Shown here: in pieces, positions 20,756 to 31,733 of the stretch
Layout: every line of letters starts with the position of its first letter
How positions within the stretch are numbered: position 1 is the stretch's first letter
Source of the DNA: Delphinapterus leucas
Taxonomy: Eukaryota > Chordata > Mammalia > Artiodactyla > Monodontidae
Length of the DNA stretch: 64,000 bases
Assembly: GCF_002288925.2 (NCBI RefSeq)
Contig: NW_022098043.1
Location: 10,303,489-10,367,488 of the forward strand
Direction: 5' to 3'
Translations under genes and position numbers: made by a program
The notes under the pieces: generated by a model
Seen by the model: the letters and a program-made list of their open reading frames with translations, nothing else
Databases searched by the model: none
What the model was told of the DNA's origin: nothing

Positions 20756-22017
20756 AATTTCAGATTGACAACAAATAATGTTTTAGTATAGCCAATGCAA
20801 TATTTGAGACATACTTATACTAAAACGTTATTTGCTGTTGATCTGAATTTCAAGTCTATCATGTATTTTATCTAGCGAATCTACAACAGTAAATATTTTA
20901 GGCTTTACAAGCTATAGTCCCTGTACAACTATTTAGCTCTGCTGTTGCAGTGTGAAAACAGCCATAGACTCTATGTAAATGAGTGGGCGTGGCTATGTTC
21001 CAACAAAACTTTCTTTATAAAGACAGATGGTGAGCCAGATTTGCCCCACCTGCTATAGCTTGCCAACCCTTGATTTAGAGTAAAATCCAACCACATCCCA
21101 TAGCCTACCAGGACTATGAGGTCCAGCCCCTGTAAACCTCACCTTCCTGTCTCCCTCTTGCCACCCTCCCTAGTTTGCTGAGCTCCAGCCTCACTGGGAG
21201 AAATCACCTCCTCAAAGAAGCCCTCCCTGATCACCCTCTTCAAAGGGACTCCCCTTCTTCCCCCCAGTCAGTTATCACTCCATTTCATTTTGTTTCCAGA
21301 ACTGATTACTACCTGAAATTCTTATTTGTTAACTTATTCACGATCAAGTCTTCTCCCAGAACATAAGCTCTTTGAGGGCCAGAATATGACCTGTGAACAT
21401 TTATGGAATCCATGAATATCCAGCATCCCTCCCACCCCTGGTAACACCCTGTTCACAGAGCATTTTACCTGCTGTGTCTCTTTCTGCCGGAGGAGCCTCT
21501 GTGAGCCCCTCTCGCCTAACACAAGTGCCAGGCACACACTAGCTACTCAGTAAGTATTCGTGGGGCGAATTATTTAGAAAGCAGAGCTCCTGATGCCCAT
21601 TCCTGTCTGAACACAAAGTGCCAGGCTGTTCCCTGCTCCCTGGTGAGGGCAGCCCTGAGAAGACCTTACCTCCAGGGTCTTCTGACGGTCCGCAGGCTCC
21701 TTCAGGGGGAACTCTGTGACCATCACAGGGGAGTTCTCATTCTCCAGCCTGTGTTTCTCTAGGACAAATGACCAGATGTGCTCCACACCCTCCCAGTTGA
21801 GGACACGGCCCCGGTGGATGGGGTAGCTAAAGGTGTCGGGACGGCAAAGATCGATGCCTAGGCTCACGCGCCGCCGGGCGTAGCTGGGGCCGGGGTTCTC
21901 CCTGCAAGGGATGTAGTTCACGATGCTCGGGAAGACCATCTGGGGCTCATTGAACCCCGAAAAGCCAGCCTTCAGAAAGCCAGAGCCGTGGTCAATGACA
22001 ATGGTTCTTGTAGCCAT
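19008..22017 (-). CDS. ACTL8: ACTL8, actin-like protein 8 (two coding exons, intact)
   Basis: Joining 22017-21670 to 19757-19008 gives an uninterrupted 365-residue protein, the usual ACTL8 length. It belongs to the actin fold superfamily; in human, ACTL8 is a testis-biased gene and cancer-testis antigen of poorly known function, between ARHGEF10L and IGSF21. Seen here: phosphate-1 loop DHGSGFLKAG (residues 9-18), Gln132 in DQLEMSLYASG matching actin Gln137, phosphate-2 loop DSGYGLTR (149-156), and adenosine motif MACGGNTLYPG (296-306). Two positions differ from actin: Tyr152 stands where actin has Asp157 and Arg156 where it has His161, so ATP hydrolysis is doubtful. The C-terminus stops at ESFKM, several residues short of conventional actin. 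The start is the first ATG, in a strong GCCATGG context. Assignment to ACTL8 rather than another actin-like gene rests on remembered family sequence, the two-coding-exon structure and overall length. Confidence 0.95.
20478..20888. mobile_element. Palindromic MITE-like element with long inverted arms
   Basis: The left arm (20487-20533 and 20764-20790) and the right arm (about 20816-20888) are inverted copies. 'aataatgttttagtata' pairs with 'tatactaaaacgttatt', and outward both arms read through 'gaatttcag' and 'aaaatacaagatg'-like sequence. A CHR SINE interrupts the left arm. Family name not certain. Confidence 0.75.
20534..20748 (+). mobile_element. Young CHR-type SINE, GC-rich short form
   Basis: Begins ggcttccctggtggcgcagt, is CpG-rich throughout and ends in an uninterrupted poly-A of about 28 nt. 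It has a perfect 15-bp target-site duplication aaatctgaatttcag at 20519-20533 and 20749-20763. Intact CpGs and a pure tail indicate recent insertion. Confidence 0.95.
21071..21565 (+). repeat. L2 LINE 3' fragment
   Basis: 'taccaggactatgaggtccagcccc', 'ctcctcaaagaagccctccctgatcacc', 'agaacataagctctttgagggccagaat', ending 'agtgccaggcacacactagctactcagtaagta'. Lies wholly in the ACTL8 intron. Confidence 0.7.
21670..22017 (-). CDS. ACTL8: ACTL8 coding exon with start codon
   Basis: This exon encodes residues 1-116, from MATRTIVIDHGSG to KEPADRQKTLE. It ends CTGGAG followed by the donor GTAAGG (plus-strand 21669-21664), a near-ideal splice site. The length is exactly 116 codons, so the intron is phase 0. 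The open frame continues past 21670 into the intron, but those residues (from VRSSQG on) have no actin character, which confirms the donor. The exon contains the phosphate-1 loop and actin subdomain 1/2 region. Confidence 0.95.
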
Positions 22018-22086
22018 GGCAGATGCAGAGGTGCGAGAGGTCTGCTAGATTCAGCTCCTCAAGGATGTATGGCAAAGCAGGGCCAC
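22018..22086 (-). other. ACTL8: ACTL8 5' UTR part of the start-codon exon, with splice acceptor
   Basis: On the minus strand the sequence cttcccctccacag precedes GTGGCC, a strong polypyrimidine-AG acceptor 69 nt upstream of the ATG. This implies that translation begins in a second or later exon and that a non-coding first exon lies further upstream (higher coordinates). That matches human ACTL8, whose first exon is tens of kb away. I could not identify that exon in the window. Confidence 0.7.
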
Positions 22087-22149
22087 CTGTGGAGGGGAAG
22101 GATAGGGGTGATTTGTGAACCCATTCTAGGCCACCATTGGCTTCTCCAC

Positions 22150-22400
22150 CCCAGAATCAAACCTCAGGCTCCCCTGAGCCCGTCCCCCTTTCAAGCCTTT
22201 GCACAAGCTGTAAACTGCACCTGGAATGTTCTTCCCATCCCAAACTCCCAGTCATCCAGTAGAGCCCACCTAACAGGCCCCGCCTGGGAAGTCCTGCCAA
22301 CCTCCCCCCTACTTCCCACCAAGCTTCTCCCTCTGCATTTGGCACACTCGTCTGTACCAGGTGGGCACTTCTGTCCCCAGAGGCCCACTTACAATTTGCA
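22150..22400 (+). repeat. L2 LINE fragment
   Basis: 'caagcctttgcacaagctgtaaactgcacctggaatgttcttccc' and 'cccacctaacaggccccgcctgggaagtcctgcc' are L2-typical. Lies just upstream of the ACTL8 start exon. Confidence 0.65.
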
Positions 22401-22690
22401 GACTTGCAAGAAGCTTGTCACATAGGAACTACTGGGTGGACTTTGGCTGCCTGATTGAGGACACGTGGAAGACGAACCATCAGCCTCGGGACCACTGCCC
22501 TCAACAATAACAGTGTAAGAGCAGGAGTGGCAGGAGTACTCGTGACTACGACAGCGACAGCTATGGCTACCATCTCAGGAGTATACACGCTCTCATCTAT
22601 CTAGTGCTATGAGGAACACTTGAATTTTAGCTTGAACTGTGCAAAATTATCATGCGTGTCCATCAAAAATGATCAAATATCAGCAATTTC
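22401..22690. other. Gene-free stretch upstream of ACTL8 start exon
   Basis: No promoter, CpG island or exon is recognisable. This agrees with the view that 22018-22086 is preceded by an intron, not a promoter. Confidence 0.4.
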
Positions 22691-22699
22691 ATAGGGTTT

Positions 22700-22885
22700 G
22701 ACCTCATAAATGGTCTCATTTCATTTTCATCACGATCTATAAGGAGGGTACCATTATTACACTCATTTTGTAGATAGGGAAACTGAGGCACAGAGAGATT
22801 AAAGTTACCTTCCCAGGGCCACACAACTAACAAAAGCAGGGCCAAGGCTTAAAGCCAAACCAGATTCCAAAGACCACACTCTGAA
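22700..22885 (-). repeat. MIR (minus)
   Basis: 'attacactcattttgtagatagggaaactgaggcacagagagattaa', 'agggccacacaactaacaaaagcagg'. Confidence 0.8.
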
Positions 22886-23059
22886 CATCAGGCCAGGCTG
22901 ATGAGAAGATATGGATTTTGAGTATGTGCTGAGCAGCTAACGTTTTATATACAGGAGGCTATAAGCGGGACATCTAATCATGGCTGTGGTCAGTTTCCTT
23001 ACCTGTAAAGTGGGAGAGGAATAATAACCACATGCTGAAAAGGTAGGTGTGGTCACTGC

Positions 23060-24455
23060 CTGATTCCCAGACTTTATAAAACTACAGTAGCCAGGACAAT
23101 GTGGTATCAGTGAAAGGATAATCACATAGATCCGTGGGACAGAGTGGAGAGCCCAGAAATAGATCCAAACGAAAAATATCAACCGATCTTTGACAAGGTG
23201 TGAAAACAATGACATGGAGGAAGAAGAGTCTTTACAACAAATGGTAGGGAACGACTGCAGATCTGCATGCAAAAAAAAGGAATTTTAATCCATACCTCAC
23301 ACTTTGTCAAAAATTATCGCAAAATAGATCATGCACCTAAATATCAAACCTAAAACTATAAAACTTTTAAAAGAAAACACAGCAGAAAACCATTGTGATC
23401 TCAGATAAGGTAAAGTTTTCTTAGATGTAACATTAATAGCCTGATCCATTAAAAGAACAAACTAAAAAATTGGACTTCATCAAATTTAAGAACTTTTGCT
23501 CTTTCAAAGACACTGTTAAGAGAATAAAAAGACAAGCCACAGACTGGGAGAAAATATTTACAAATCATATATCTGATAAAGAACTTGTATCCAAAAAATG
23601 TAAAGAGCTCACAAAACCCAACAATAAGAAAATAACCCAATTTCTTAAATGGGTAAAAGGTTTAAACACGTCACAAAAGAAGATACAGGAATGGCAAATA
23701 TACACATGAAAAGATGCTCAATATAATTAGTCATTAGGGAAATGAAAATTAAAACCACAATGAGAGACCACGGTACACCTGTGAGAATGGCTAAAGTTAA
23801 AGGCTGACTATACCAAGTGTTGACAAGGAGGTGGAGGAACCAGAACCCTCATGTACTGCTGGTGGGAATGGAAAAGGGTACAACCACTTTAGAGGACAGT
23901 TTGGTAGCTTCTCAGAAAATTAAATATACACCTACCACACAACCTAATATTTCTACTCCAAGGATTCACTCAGGGGAAGCAAAAGCTCACATTTACACAA
24001 AAACCACATGCACGTGTTTTTAGTAGCTTTATTCATAATCACCAAAATCTGGAAACAACCTAAATATCTGTCAGCTGCGGAGGGACAGACAAGTCTCCCT
24101 GCAGTGGAATAATGCTCAGCAATAAAAAGGAGTAAGTGACACACACAGGAACGTGGAGAATTCTCAAATGCATTACGCTGAGTGCAAAGAAGCCAGACTC
24201 AAAAGGCTACGTGCCGTAAGAGTCCATTCGTATGACATTCTGGAAAAGGCAAAGCTATGAAGACAGGAAACAAATCAGTGGCTGCCAGCAGCCAGAGGTG
24301 GAGAAAGGGACTGACCGCGAGGGGCATGACAGCACTGGGGGGTGATGGTCTATTCTGATTGTGAAGGTGCGTACACAACTGTATGCACCTGTCAAAACGC
24401 TCACAACCGTACAGTAAAAAGAGCGACTTTTACTCTAAGTAAAAAAATTTTAAGC
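23060..24455 (+). mobile_element. 5'-truncated L1 LINE (ORF2 3' part and 3' UTR)
   Basis: The sequence encodes L1 ORF2 C-terminal fragments in broken frames: 'aaactacagtagccaggacaatgtggtatca', then a frame with [20 protein letters not shown] at about 23551-23610, then 'tgtactgctggtgggaatgg'. It ends near 'gtacagtaaaaagagcgactttt'. Many stops; dead. Confidence 0.85.
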
Positions 24456-25195
24456 AAGAAATCCCAGTAGACGTGGGCACAGATGAAAGGTATATGAAAT
24501 CCCCTTGCAGAATGCAAACTGTCACACACTCAGCAGACTTGGTACCTGGGATGCATGTGGGTGTCTCGTGCAAGAGAGACATCCCAGGAAGCAGTTCAGC
24601 CCGGAGGCCACATTCCAGGGCTGTCACTCCACCAGCTATTTGCTCTACTTCAGTTTCTGTGCAGCAAGCAGTTGCATCTGCCTGTCACTATGGAGCATGA
24701 CAGTCACTGCCTGGCCCCAGCCAGTAGCTGCCCACTGTCACCAACCTTGGGGCAGTGATTAGGCTTCACTGCCTCGAATCAGCTCTGACAATAGATGAGG
24801 GACAGCAAAAAGGAGGAGAAAGATGGAGCCGAGGCACCAGTCTCCTCCCTCGCCTGCTGGCAGGCTGAATGATGGACCCAGGGTAATGGAGAAACAGGCA
24901 CCTGGATGACATCCTGGGAAGTGGGCTGTGCCACTGACGTCTCTGCAACTCAAGAGCTAGGGGACTGACAAATGCTTCCTCGGCCCTGGCGTTTGGAATT
25001 GCAGGAGATGCTGGCAGGGTGATGTCCACTGTGACTGTCAACGTTCACTGAGGGGGCTCCAGGCTGGTGGCCCAGCTGCTCTGGCCTGGGAACTGGAGGG
25101 TGGGGAGCAAGGGGCCGTCCCTCCCCTGGACCATGACTGTAGGAAGAAAGTTTGTATGGCTCCAAGGAGCCTGCCCCAAGGACAGAGATAAAATC
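24456..25195. other. Gene-free stretch
   Basis: Unique or unrecognised sequence; open frames overlap on both strands with no family resemblance. Confidence 0.4.
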
Positions 25196-26500
25196 TACAT
25201 ATTCAAAAGCATTTTACTGAGTCACCTATTGTACAAACCCCTACTGAGCACTGTGTACCCAAAATCATTCTAGACTGACATGGTTCCTGCCCTCCTAGAG
25301 CTTACATTCTACTGAGAAAGACTGTCAGTAAGCACCTGATCAAATGTATCATGCCGGGGGGATTAGTGCAATGAAGAAAAAGAAAATCTGGTAAAAGCAA
25401 CAGGGAGTATAAGGGGCACAGAGGCTTGGTGTTATTCTAAATAGGGCACTCAGAAAAGGCCTCTTTATAGGGTGACATTTGAGCAGAGAACTGAATTCAG
25501 TGAGAGAACAAGTCATGTGATTACGTGGAAAAGCATTCCAAGCCAAAGGAACAGTAAGTGCAAAGGCCCTGAGGAAGAAACTGCTAGCTGTGATCTAGGA
25601 ACATCCTGGAGGCCAATATAGGGGGGACATGGTGGGACAGGGGAAGGGTGTTGAAGATCTTGGATGGGACTTTCAGGCCTTTGTACTGTGCTTAGAGATG
25701 TGAGAAACAACTAAGGGTTTGAACAGAGGAATGACGTGATCTGACCTGAGTTGTAAAAGGACCGTTTGGGCTGATGTGAAGGACAGATTGTAGAGGGCAA
25801 GAGGAGAAGCAAGAGGGGAAAGGACATGAAATATAACGGTGGCCTGCACTAAGGTGGTAGCTGCCAAGAAGGTAAGAAGTGATCAGATTCTGGATATATT
25901 TAAGAAAGACTGGTACAGTGGAGTGCAAGACAAGATGAGGAATGAAGGAAGATGCCGAGATTTCTACTCTGAAAAGCCAGAAGAATAACATATCCATTTA
26001 CTAAGATGGAGACTACGGAAGGAACAGGTTTGGGGTAGGGAGGAAATCAGGAATTTTATTTTGGACATGAGAAAAGTTTGAAATGCCTACTAGACACACA
26101 TGAAGATGTCTGAAGGCAGAGTTTACAGATGCCTGAGATGGAGCTATAATTGGGAATCAGTGAATGGGTGGAACTGCAAATTATGGGGATGGATAAGACC
26201 ATGAATGGACTCAGTGTAGAGAAAGGCTGGTGCTCGAAGGGACTCTAAGGTCTGGAGGCTGGGCCTTGGGAGGGAGCAGCAAAGAGGATGAGAAGCAGTG
26301 GCCATGGAGGTAGCAGGGAACCAAGAGGGAGTCATGTCTCGGAGGCCAGGCAGAGAAACTATTTCAAGAAGAGAAGACTTGAATGTGCTGAGAAATTAAG
26401 ATGAAGACAGAGAAACACCCACTGAATTAAGCAACACAGAAGCCATCAGGCAAGAGAGTTTCACTGGAATGCTGAGGAGAAAAGCTTGAGGAGTAGGAAA
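25196..26500 (+). repeat. Family X interspersed repeat, longest copy (~1.3 kb)
   Basis: Order of phrases: 'attttactgagtcacctattgtac', 'cttacattctactgagaaaga', 'acatttgagcagagaact', 'ggaacagtaagtgcaaaggccctgagg', 'gaacagaggaatgacgtgatctga', 'agattctggatatatttaagaaagac'. The other copies in this window line up with sections of it. No protein could be recognised in it. Confidence 0.65.
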
Positions 26501-27867
26501 GAGAGATTCTACAAAACTGGCCCTGCTCTGCACCCTACAAAATGAAAAATGTTAAGGAACTGTTTGGAATTAAAGGACATGGCCACCAACACAATGCACG
26601 TTTTCTGATCCTGGATCAATCCAAAACGAATTCCCATAGCATTATTACACACTTCTGGTAGAGTCAAGACAGAGTAAGTTCGCTACAGCCTATCACAGAA
26701 GATAACTAGCAAGTTCAGACAAAATACAAAAAGCAATTACCTGGGGACTCTGAAAAGCAAGAGAAAAACAAAACAGGAAGACTGAAGAGAAGAGTCAAAA
26801 CTTAGAGAAGCAACCCACATAGGGGTGAAGTTGTTTGTTCTGTTTTCCCCTTTTCTCTTGCAGCACTGACCAGAGGCAGGTTCCCAAGACAGCCTCAGGA
26901 GTGGGTGACTGGCAGATAAGACTAAGACAAAAACCTGCCTTTCTGGCCATCAGATCAGGAAAGGGGGCCTTTGCAAGTCAAAAAGGATGGAGAGAAGAGA
27001 GTCAGAGAAAGGGTTCCCCTAGTTCTGTGTAGGAACTTGCTGAAGTCCCAGGCTCCTCTGTGCGTGTGGGGATAGACCCAAAGCAGCATAGCAAAGGCCT
27101 TATGAGCCGAATTGATGTTGGGACAACCACCCACAGAGGAAGAAGACAGAATTACTGTCTGAACCCAACTGGACTGACTGAATGCTAAAACATAACAGAC
27201 AAAAACAAATGTTCTCCACAGGATTTTAACAGAACACAGAGCTTCACAACATAATATTCAAAATATCCAGGACAGAAACCAAAACTATTTAACATACAAA
27301 GAATCAGGAAAATGTAACTAATTCTTAAGGGAAAAGATCAAGTGCTAACTCTGAGATGACCCAGATGCTAAAATTATAAAGATATTAAAGCAGCTATTAT
27401 AACTATGTCCATGATGTAAAGGTAGACATGCTTGAAACGAATGGGAAAATAAGTGTTTTAAGAGGGAAACAAACTATAAAAATAACCAAATGGGAATTTG
27501 AGAAGAGATGTATATATAATATCTACATTTTTTTAAAATCCTGTTCAATAGTAGAATGGAGATGGCAGAGGAATGCTTAAGAGAAGATATCAATAGAAAT
27601 TATCCAATCTAAAAAAATAACCTGTGGGACAGGTGGGACAATATAAAAAAGGTCTAATATTCATGTCATTAAAACCCAAGAAGGAAAGAAGGAAGTTTGG
27701 CACAATAAAAGTCCTTGAAGAAATAACGACTAAAATTTTCCAAACATTGGTGAAAGACATAAATCTACATATTCAGGAAACTTTGTATATCCCAAAGAAA
27801 ATAAAAGTTTTAAAATGCACAAACACATCATAGTCAATTGCTGAACACCAAAGATTATTTTTTTTTT

Positions 27868-27975
27868 TATGGAGAACAGTATGGAGGGTCCTTAAAAAAA
27901 TAAAAATAGAATTACCATATGATCCAGCAATCCCGCTACTGGGCATATACCCTGAGAAAACCATAATTCAAAGAA
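27868..27975 (+). mobile_element. Short internal L1 ORF2 fragment inside L1-A
   Basis: 'acagtatggagggtccttaaaaaaataaaaatagaattaccatat ... ataccctgagaaaaccataattcaaag' is the 3' part of a younger L1 ORF2. It sits in the ORF1 3' region of L1-A. It has neither a 3' UTR nor a proper poly-A end; T-rich repeats border both sides. Confidence 0.75.
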
Positions 27976-30395
27976 TTTTTTTTAACCTTGAAAACATCTA
28001 GAGAAAAATAAAAACATTATATACAGCAGAACAACAATTAGAATGACTGCTGATTTCTCATCAGAAAACATGTAGGCCAGAAGACAATGGAACATCTTTA
28101 AAGTGCTGAAAGAAAAGACTGCCAACCCAGAATTCTATACTCAAGACAAAAATCCTTCAGGAATGACGACAAAATAAGACATTCTTAGAGGAAGTAAAAC
28201 TAAGAAAATTAATCACCAGTAGAACTCCTTTAAAAGAAATGCTAATGAAAGTTCTTCAGGTTGAAGGAAAATGATACCAGAATCTGTAATTCTGAGAATG
28301 AAAAAAGCCCAACAGACATGGTAAATATCTGGGTTATTATAAAAGGATATTTTTCTCTTCTTAAAATATGTATGGTCATTGAAAGCAAAAAATATATATA
28401 AAACAATGTCTAATGAGTTTTCCAATGGATGTAGATGCAATACATATAATTATGAAAAAGGAGGTAGGGTAAGGGGATCTACATGGTTACAAGATCTACA
28501 TGTTATTTGAAGTGTAAATACTGACTCTAATTACACTTGTAGGTTAAGTAGGTATATGATAATCCCAAGAGCAACCAATAAAAAATATAATACAAAGAGA
28601 TAAAGCCAAACACCCAATAGATAAATTAAAATGGAATACTAAAAATATTCAAATAATGTAAAACATTGCAGGAAAGATGGAACAGAGACACAAAAGAACA
28701 GAGTGGAGAGGGGGAGACAAAAATTGTAGACCATGTCAATAATTACATTGAAATAAAATGTCCCAAGACACATCAATTGACAGAGGTTGTCTGATTGGAA
28801 TAGCAACAATAAAAAGACCTAATTATAGGCTGTCTACAAGAAACCTACTTTAAATAAAATAATAAACATCAGTTAAAAGTAAAAATAAGAGGATGGAAAA
28901 GATATACCAAGTAAAAATGAATCAAATCTAAGCTGGAGTAGCTATCTTAATATCAAACAAAGTAGACTTCAGAACAAAGAATATTATCAGGAATAAAGAT
29001 AAGACATTGCATACTGATAAAAGGGTCAATTCACCAAAAGGACATAACAATCCTAAACACATATGCATCTAACAACAGATGTTCAAAACTCTTCTTTCAG
29101 CAAAAACTGGAAGGTGTACAAAGAGAAATAGAAAAACCCACCATTCAACTTGCAGGCTTCAATTCATTTTTCAGTAATTGACAGAAAAAGTAGACAAGTC
29201 AAGTTAGTTGCTCAGAAATTCCCTAGCTTTGCCAATTTTCTAACTGATACTCATAGAGCACCCTTCCAAACAACAGTAGAATACGCATTCTTTTCTAAAA
29301 CACACGAAACACAAAGACAAGCCACATTATAAGCTATAAAACCTTGACAAATATAGAAGAACTGAAATCGTATAAAGCATGTTCTCTGATCATAAAGGAA
29401 TTAAACTAGAAATCAAAAGCAGAATGATACCTGGAAAATCCCCCAAATATTTGGAAATTAAACAAGTGTAAATGGTTCATGGGTCAAGGAAAAAAGTCAG
29501 AAAATATTTTGAACTAAATGAAAATTAAAGTAGAATCTATAAAAATTTGTGAGATCAGCTAAAACAGTACTCAGAGGGAATTTATAGCATTAAATGTTTG
29601 TATTTGAAAAAGAAAAACATGTTTCAAGTCAATAATCTAAGCTTCCACTTTTAGAAACTAGAAAAAGAAGAATGTATTAAACTCAAAAGCAAGCTGTGGA
29701 TGGAAATAATAAAGAACAAAATCACTGAAACTGAAAATAGGAAACCAATAGAGAAGAGTCAATAAAACCATAAGCTGGCTCTTTGAAAAGATTAGTAAAT
29801 TGATAAACCTCTAGTCAGACTAAGAAAAAAAGAGATAAGACACAAAGGATAGATATCAGGAATGAAGTGACATTGCTCTGACACTACAGACATGAAAAGA
29901 ATAAAAAGAAAGTATCATGAACAACTCTGTGACTATCAATTTGACAATATAGGTGAAAAGAACAAATTCCTTCGAAGACATAATCTACCCAGGTTCACTC
30001 AGGAAGAAGTATATAACCTGAATAGCTCTATAACTATTAAAAAGATTGGATTTTTAGTTTAAAACCTCCCAACAGAGAAAACTCCAGACCAAATGGCTTC
30101 ACTGGTAAATTCTACCAAAACTTTAAGGAAAAAATGATTCTAATTGTATCCAATATCTTCCAGAAAGCCCGAAGAGGAGGGACCACATCCCATGAGGGCA
30201 GCATTACCTTGATGCCAAAATCAAAGATACTACAAAAAAAGGAAAAAAAAAACCTCTGATAAACATAGATATAAAAAAATCTGAATAAAACATCAGCAAA
30301 CCCAGCAATATATAGAAAGAATAATGCTCATCAACTAAATGGGGCTTATCCCAGAAATGTAAGGCTGGTTCAACATTTTTAAATCAATGTAATTC

Positions 30396-30766
30396 TTTTT
30401 TATATATATATACATTTTATTTATTTATTTATTTATTTATTTTTGGCTGTGTTGGGTCTTCATTGCTGCTCACAGGCTTTCTCTAGTTGCGGTGAGTGGG
30501 GGGCTACTCTTCATTGCAGTGCATGGGCTTCTCGTTGCGGTGGCTTCTCTTGTTGCAGAGCACAGGCCCTAGGTGCGTAGGCTTCAGTAGTTGTGGCACG
30601 CAGGCCCAGCAGTTGTGGCTCACGGGCTCTAGAGCGCAGGCTCAGTAGCTGTGGCGCACGGGCTTAGTTGCTCTGTGGCATGTGGGCTCTTCCTGGACCA
30701 GGGCTCAAACCCATGTCCCCTGCATTGGCAGGCAGATTCTTAACCACTGTGCCACCAGAGAAGCCC
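30396..30766 (-). mobile_element. CHR-type SINE, long form
   Basis: Reverse-complement copy with T-rich left end (ttatttatttatttattt) and right end 'gccaccagagaagccc'. The target-site duplication is aaatcaatgtaattc (30381-30395) and aaatcagtgtaattc (30767-30781), one mismatch. Inserted in L1-A ORF2. Confidence 0.95.
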
Positions 30767-31368
30767 AAATCAGTGTAATTCAATCTACCAACAGACGAAA
30801 GAAGAAAGAAAGCATGACCATCTCAGTAGATACAAAAAAAAAAAAGCATTGGATAAAATCCAACATGCATTTACAATAAAAACTCTCAACAACTAGGAAG
30901 AAAAGGGAATCTTAACTTAATAAAGGGTACCTACAAAAAAAGCTACAGATTATATCATACTTAATGGTGAAGGACTGAAAGCTTTCCCCCTAAGATCAGG
31001 AATAAGGCAAGGAGGTCAATTCTCACCACTCAATTAACTGGAAGTTCTAGCCAGTACAATAAGGCAAGAAAACAAAATAAAGGGCATAGAAATTGGAAAG
31101 GAAGAAATAAAACTGTCCCTATTTGCAGAAGACGCAATTGTCTATATAAAAAATCCCAAAGAACCTACAACAAAGATCCTAGAAGTAATAAATGAGCTTG
31201 GACAACTCATATGATACAAGTTCAATATTTTAAAAATCAATTATATTTTATAAACTAGCAATACACAGCTGGAAATCAAAAATTTTAAAACAGTACCATT
31301 CATAATAGCATCAAAAACTATAAAATACTTTGGTATAAATCTAACAAATTATGTTATACAATATGCTA

Positions 31369-31733
31369 GGGACTTCCCTGGTTGCGCAGTGGTTAAGAAT
31401 CCGCCTGTCAATGCAGGGGACATGGGTTCGACCCCTGGTCTGGGAAGATCCCACATGCCGCGGAGCAACTAAGCCCATGTACCACAACTACTGAGCCTGC
31501 GCTCTAGAGCCTGTGAGCCACAACTACTGAGCCCACATGCTACAACTACTGAAGCCCATGTGCCTAGAACCCATGCTCTGCAACAAGAGAAGCCACCGCA
31601 ATGAGAAGCCCGTGCATTGCAACTAGGAGTAGCCCCGCTCACCACAACTAGAGAAAGCCCGTGTGCAACAACTAAGACCCAAAGCAGCCAAAAATAAATA
31701 AAAATTGTTTAAAAATAATCTTTAAAAAAAAAC
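31369..31733 (+). mobile_element. CHR-type SINE, long form
   Basis: Starts gggacttccctggttgcgca and ends in an A-rich tail. A short direct repeat atgcta flanks it (31363-31368, 31734-31739). Many phrases 'ccacaactactgagcc' give internal near-tandem structure. Inserted in L1-A ORF2. Confidence 0.93.

Larger units (their letters stand above)
20437..21070 (+). mobile_element. hAT-like DNA transposon, host of a nested pair
   Basis: The left part is 'gcattttctgtaaacggctcaggaggccagat' (to about 20486). The right part from about 20888 reads 'agtaaatattttaggctttacaagcta ... gttccaacaaaactttctttataaagacag ... tgccaaccct'. The same family appears reversed at 1-170. Confidence 0.65.
19758..21669 (-). 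other. ACTL8: ACTL8 coding intron (phase 0, 1,912 bp)
   Basis: The intron begins GTAAGG and ends TTGCAG on the minus strand. It contains, in plus-strand order, unique sequence (19758-20430), a hAT-like repeat split by a palindromic element that is itself split by a CHR SINE (20437-21070), and L2-like sequence (about 21070-21560). Nothing coding is seen. Confidence 0.9.

Noticed and set aside
21574..21669. C-terminal extension of the ACTL8 start exon frame
   Set aside because: Lies past a strong GTAAGG donor and has no actin similarity.
22401..22700. ACTL8 promoter immediately upstream of the start exon
   Set aside because: No TATA, CpG island or initiator-like context, and a strong splice acceptor sits at the exon's 5' edge.
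31480..31680. Recurrent 'ccacaactactgagcc' units resembling a spaced repeat array
   Set aside because: Internal near-repeats of the long-form CHR SINE body, seen in all long copies; not a CRISPR or satellite array.
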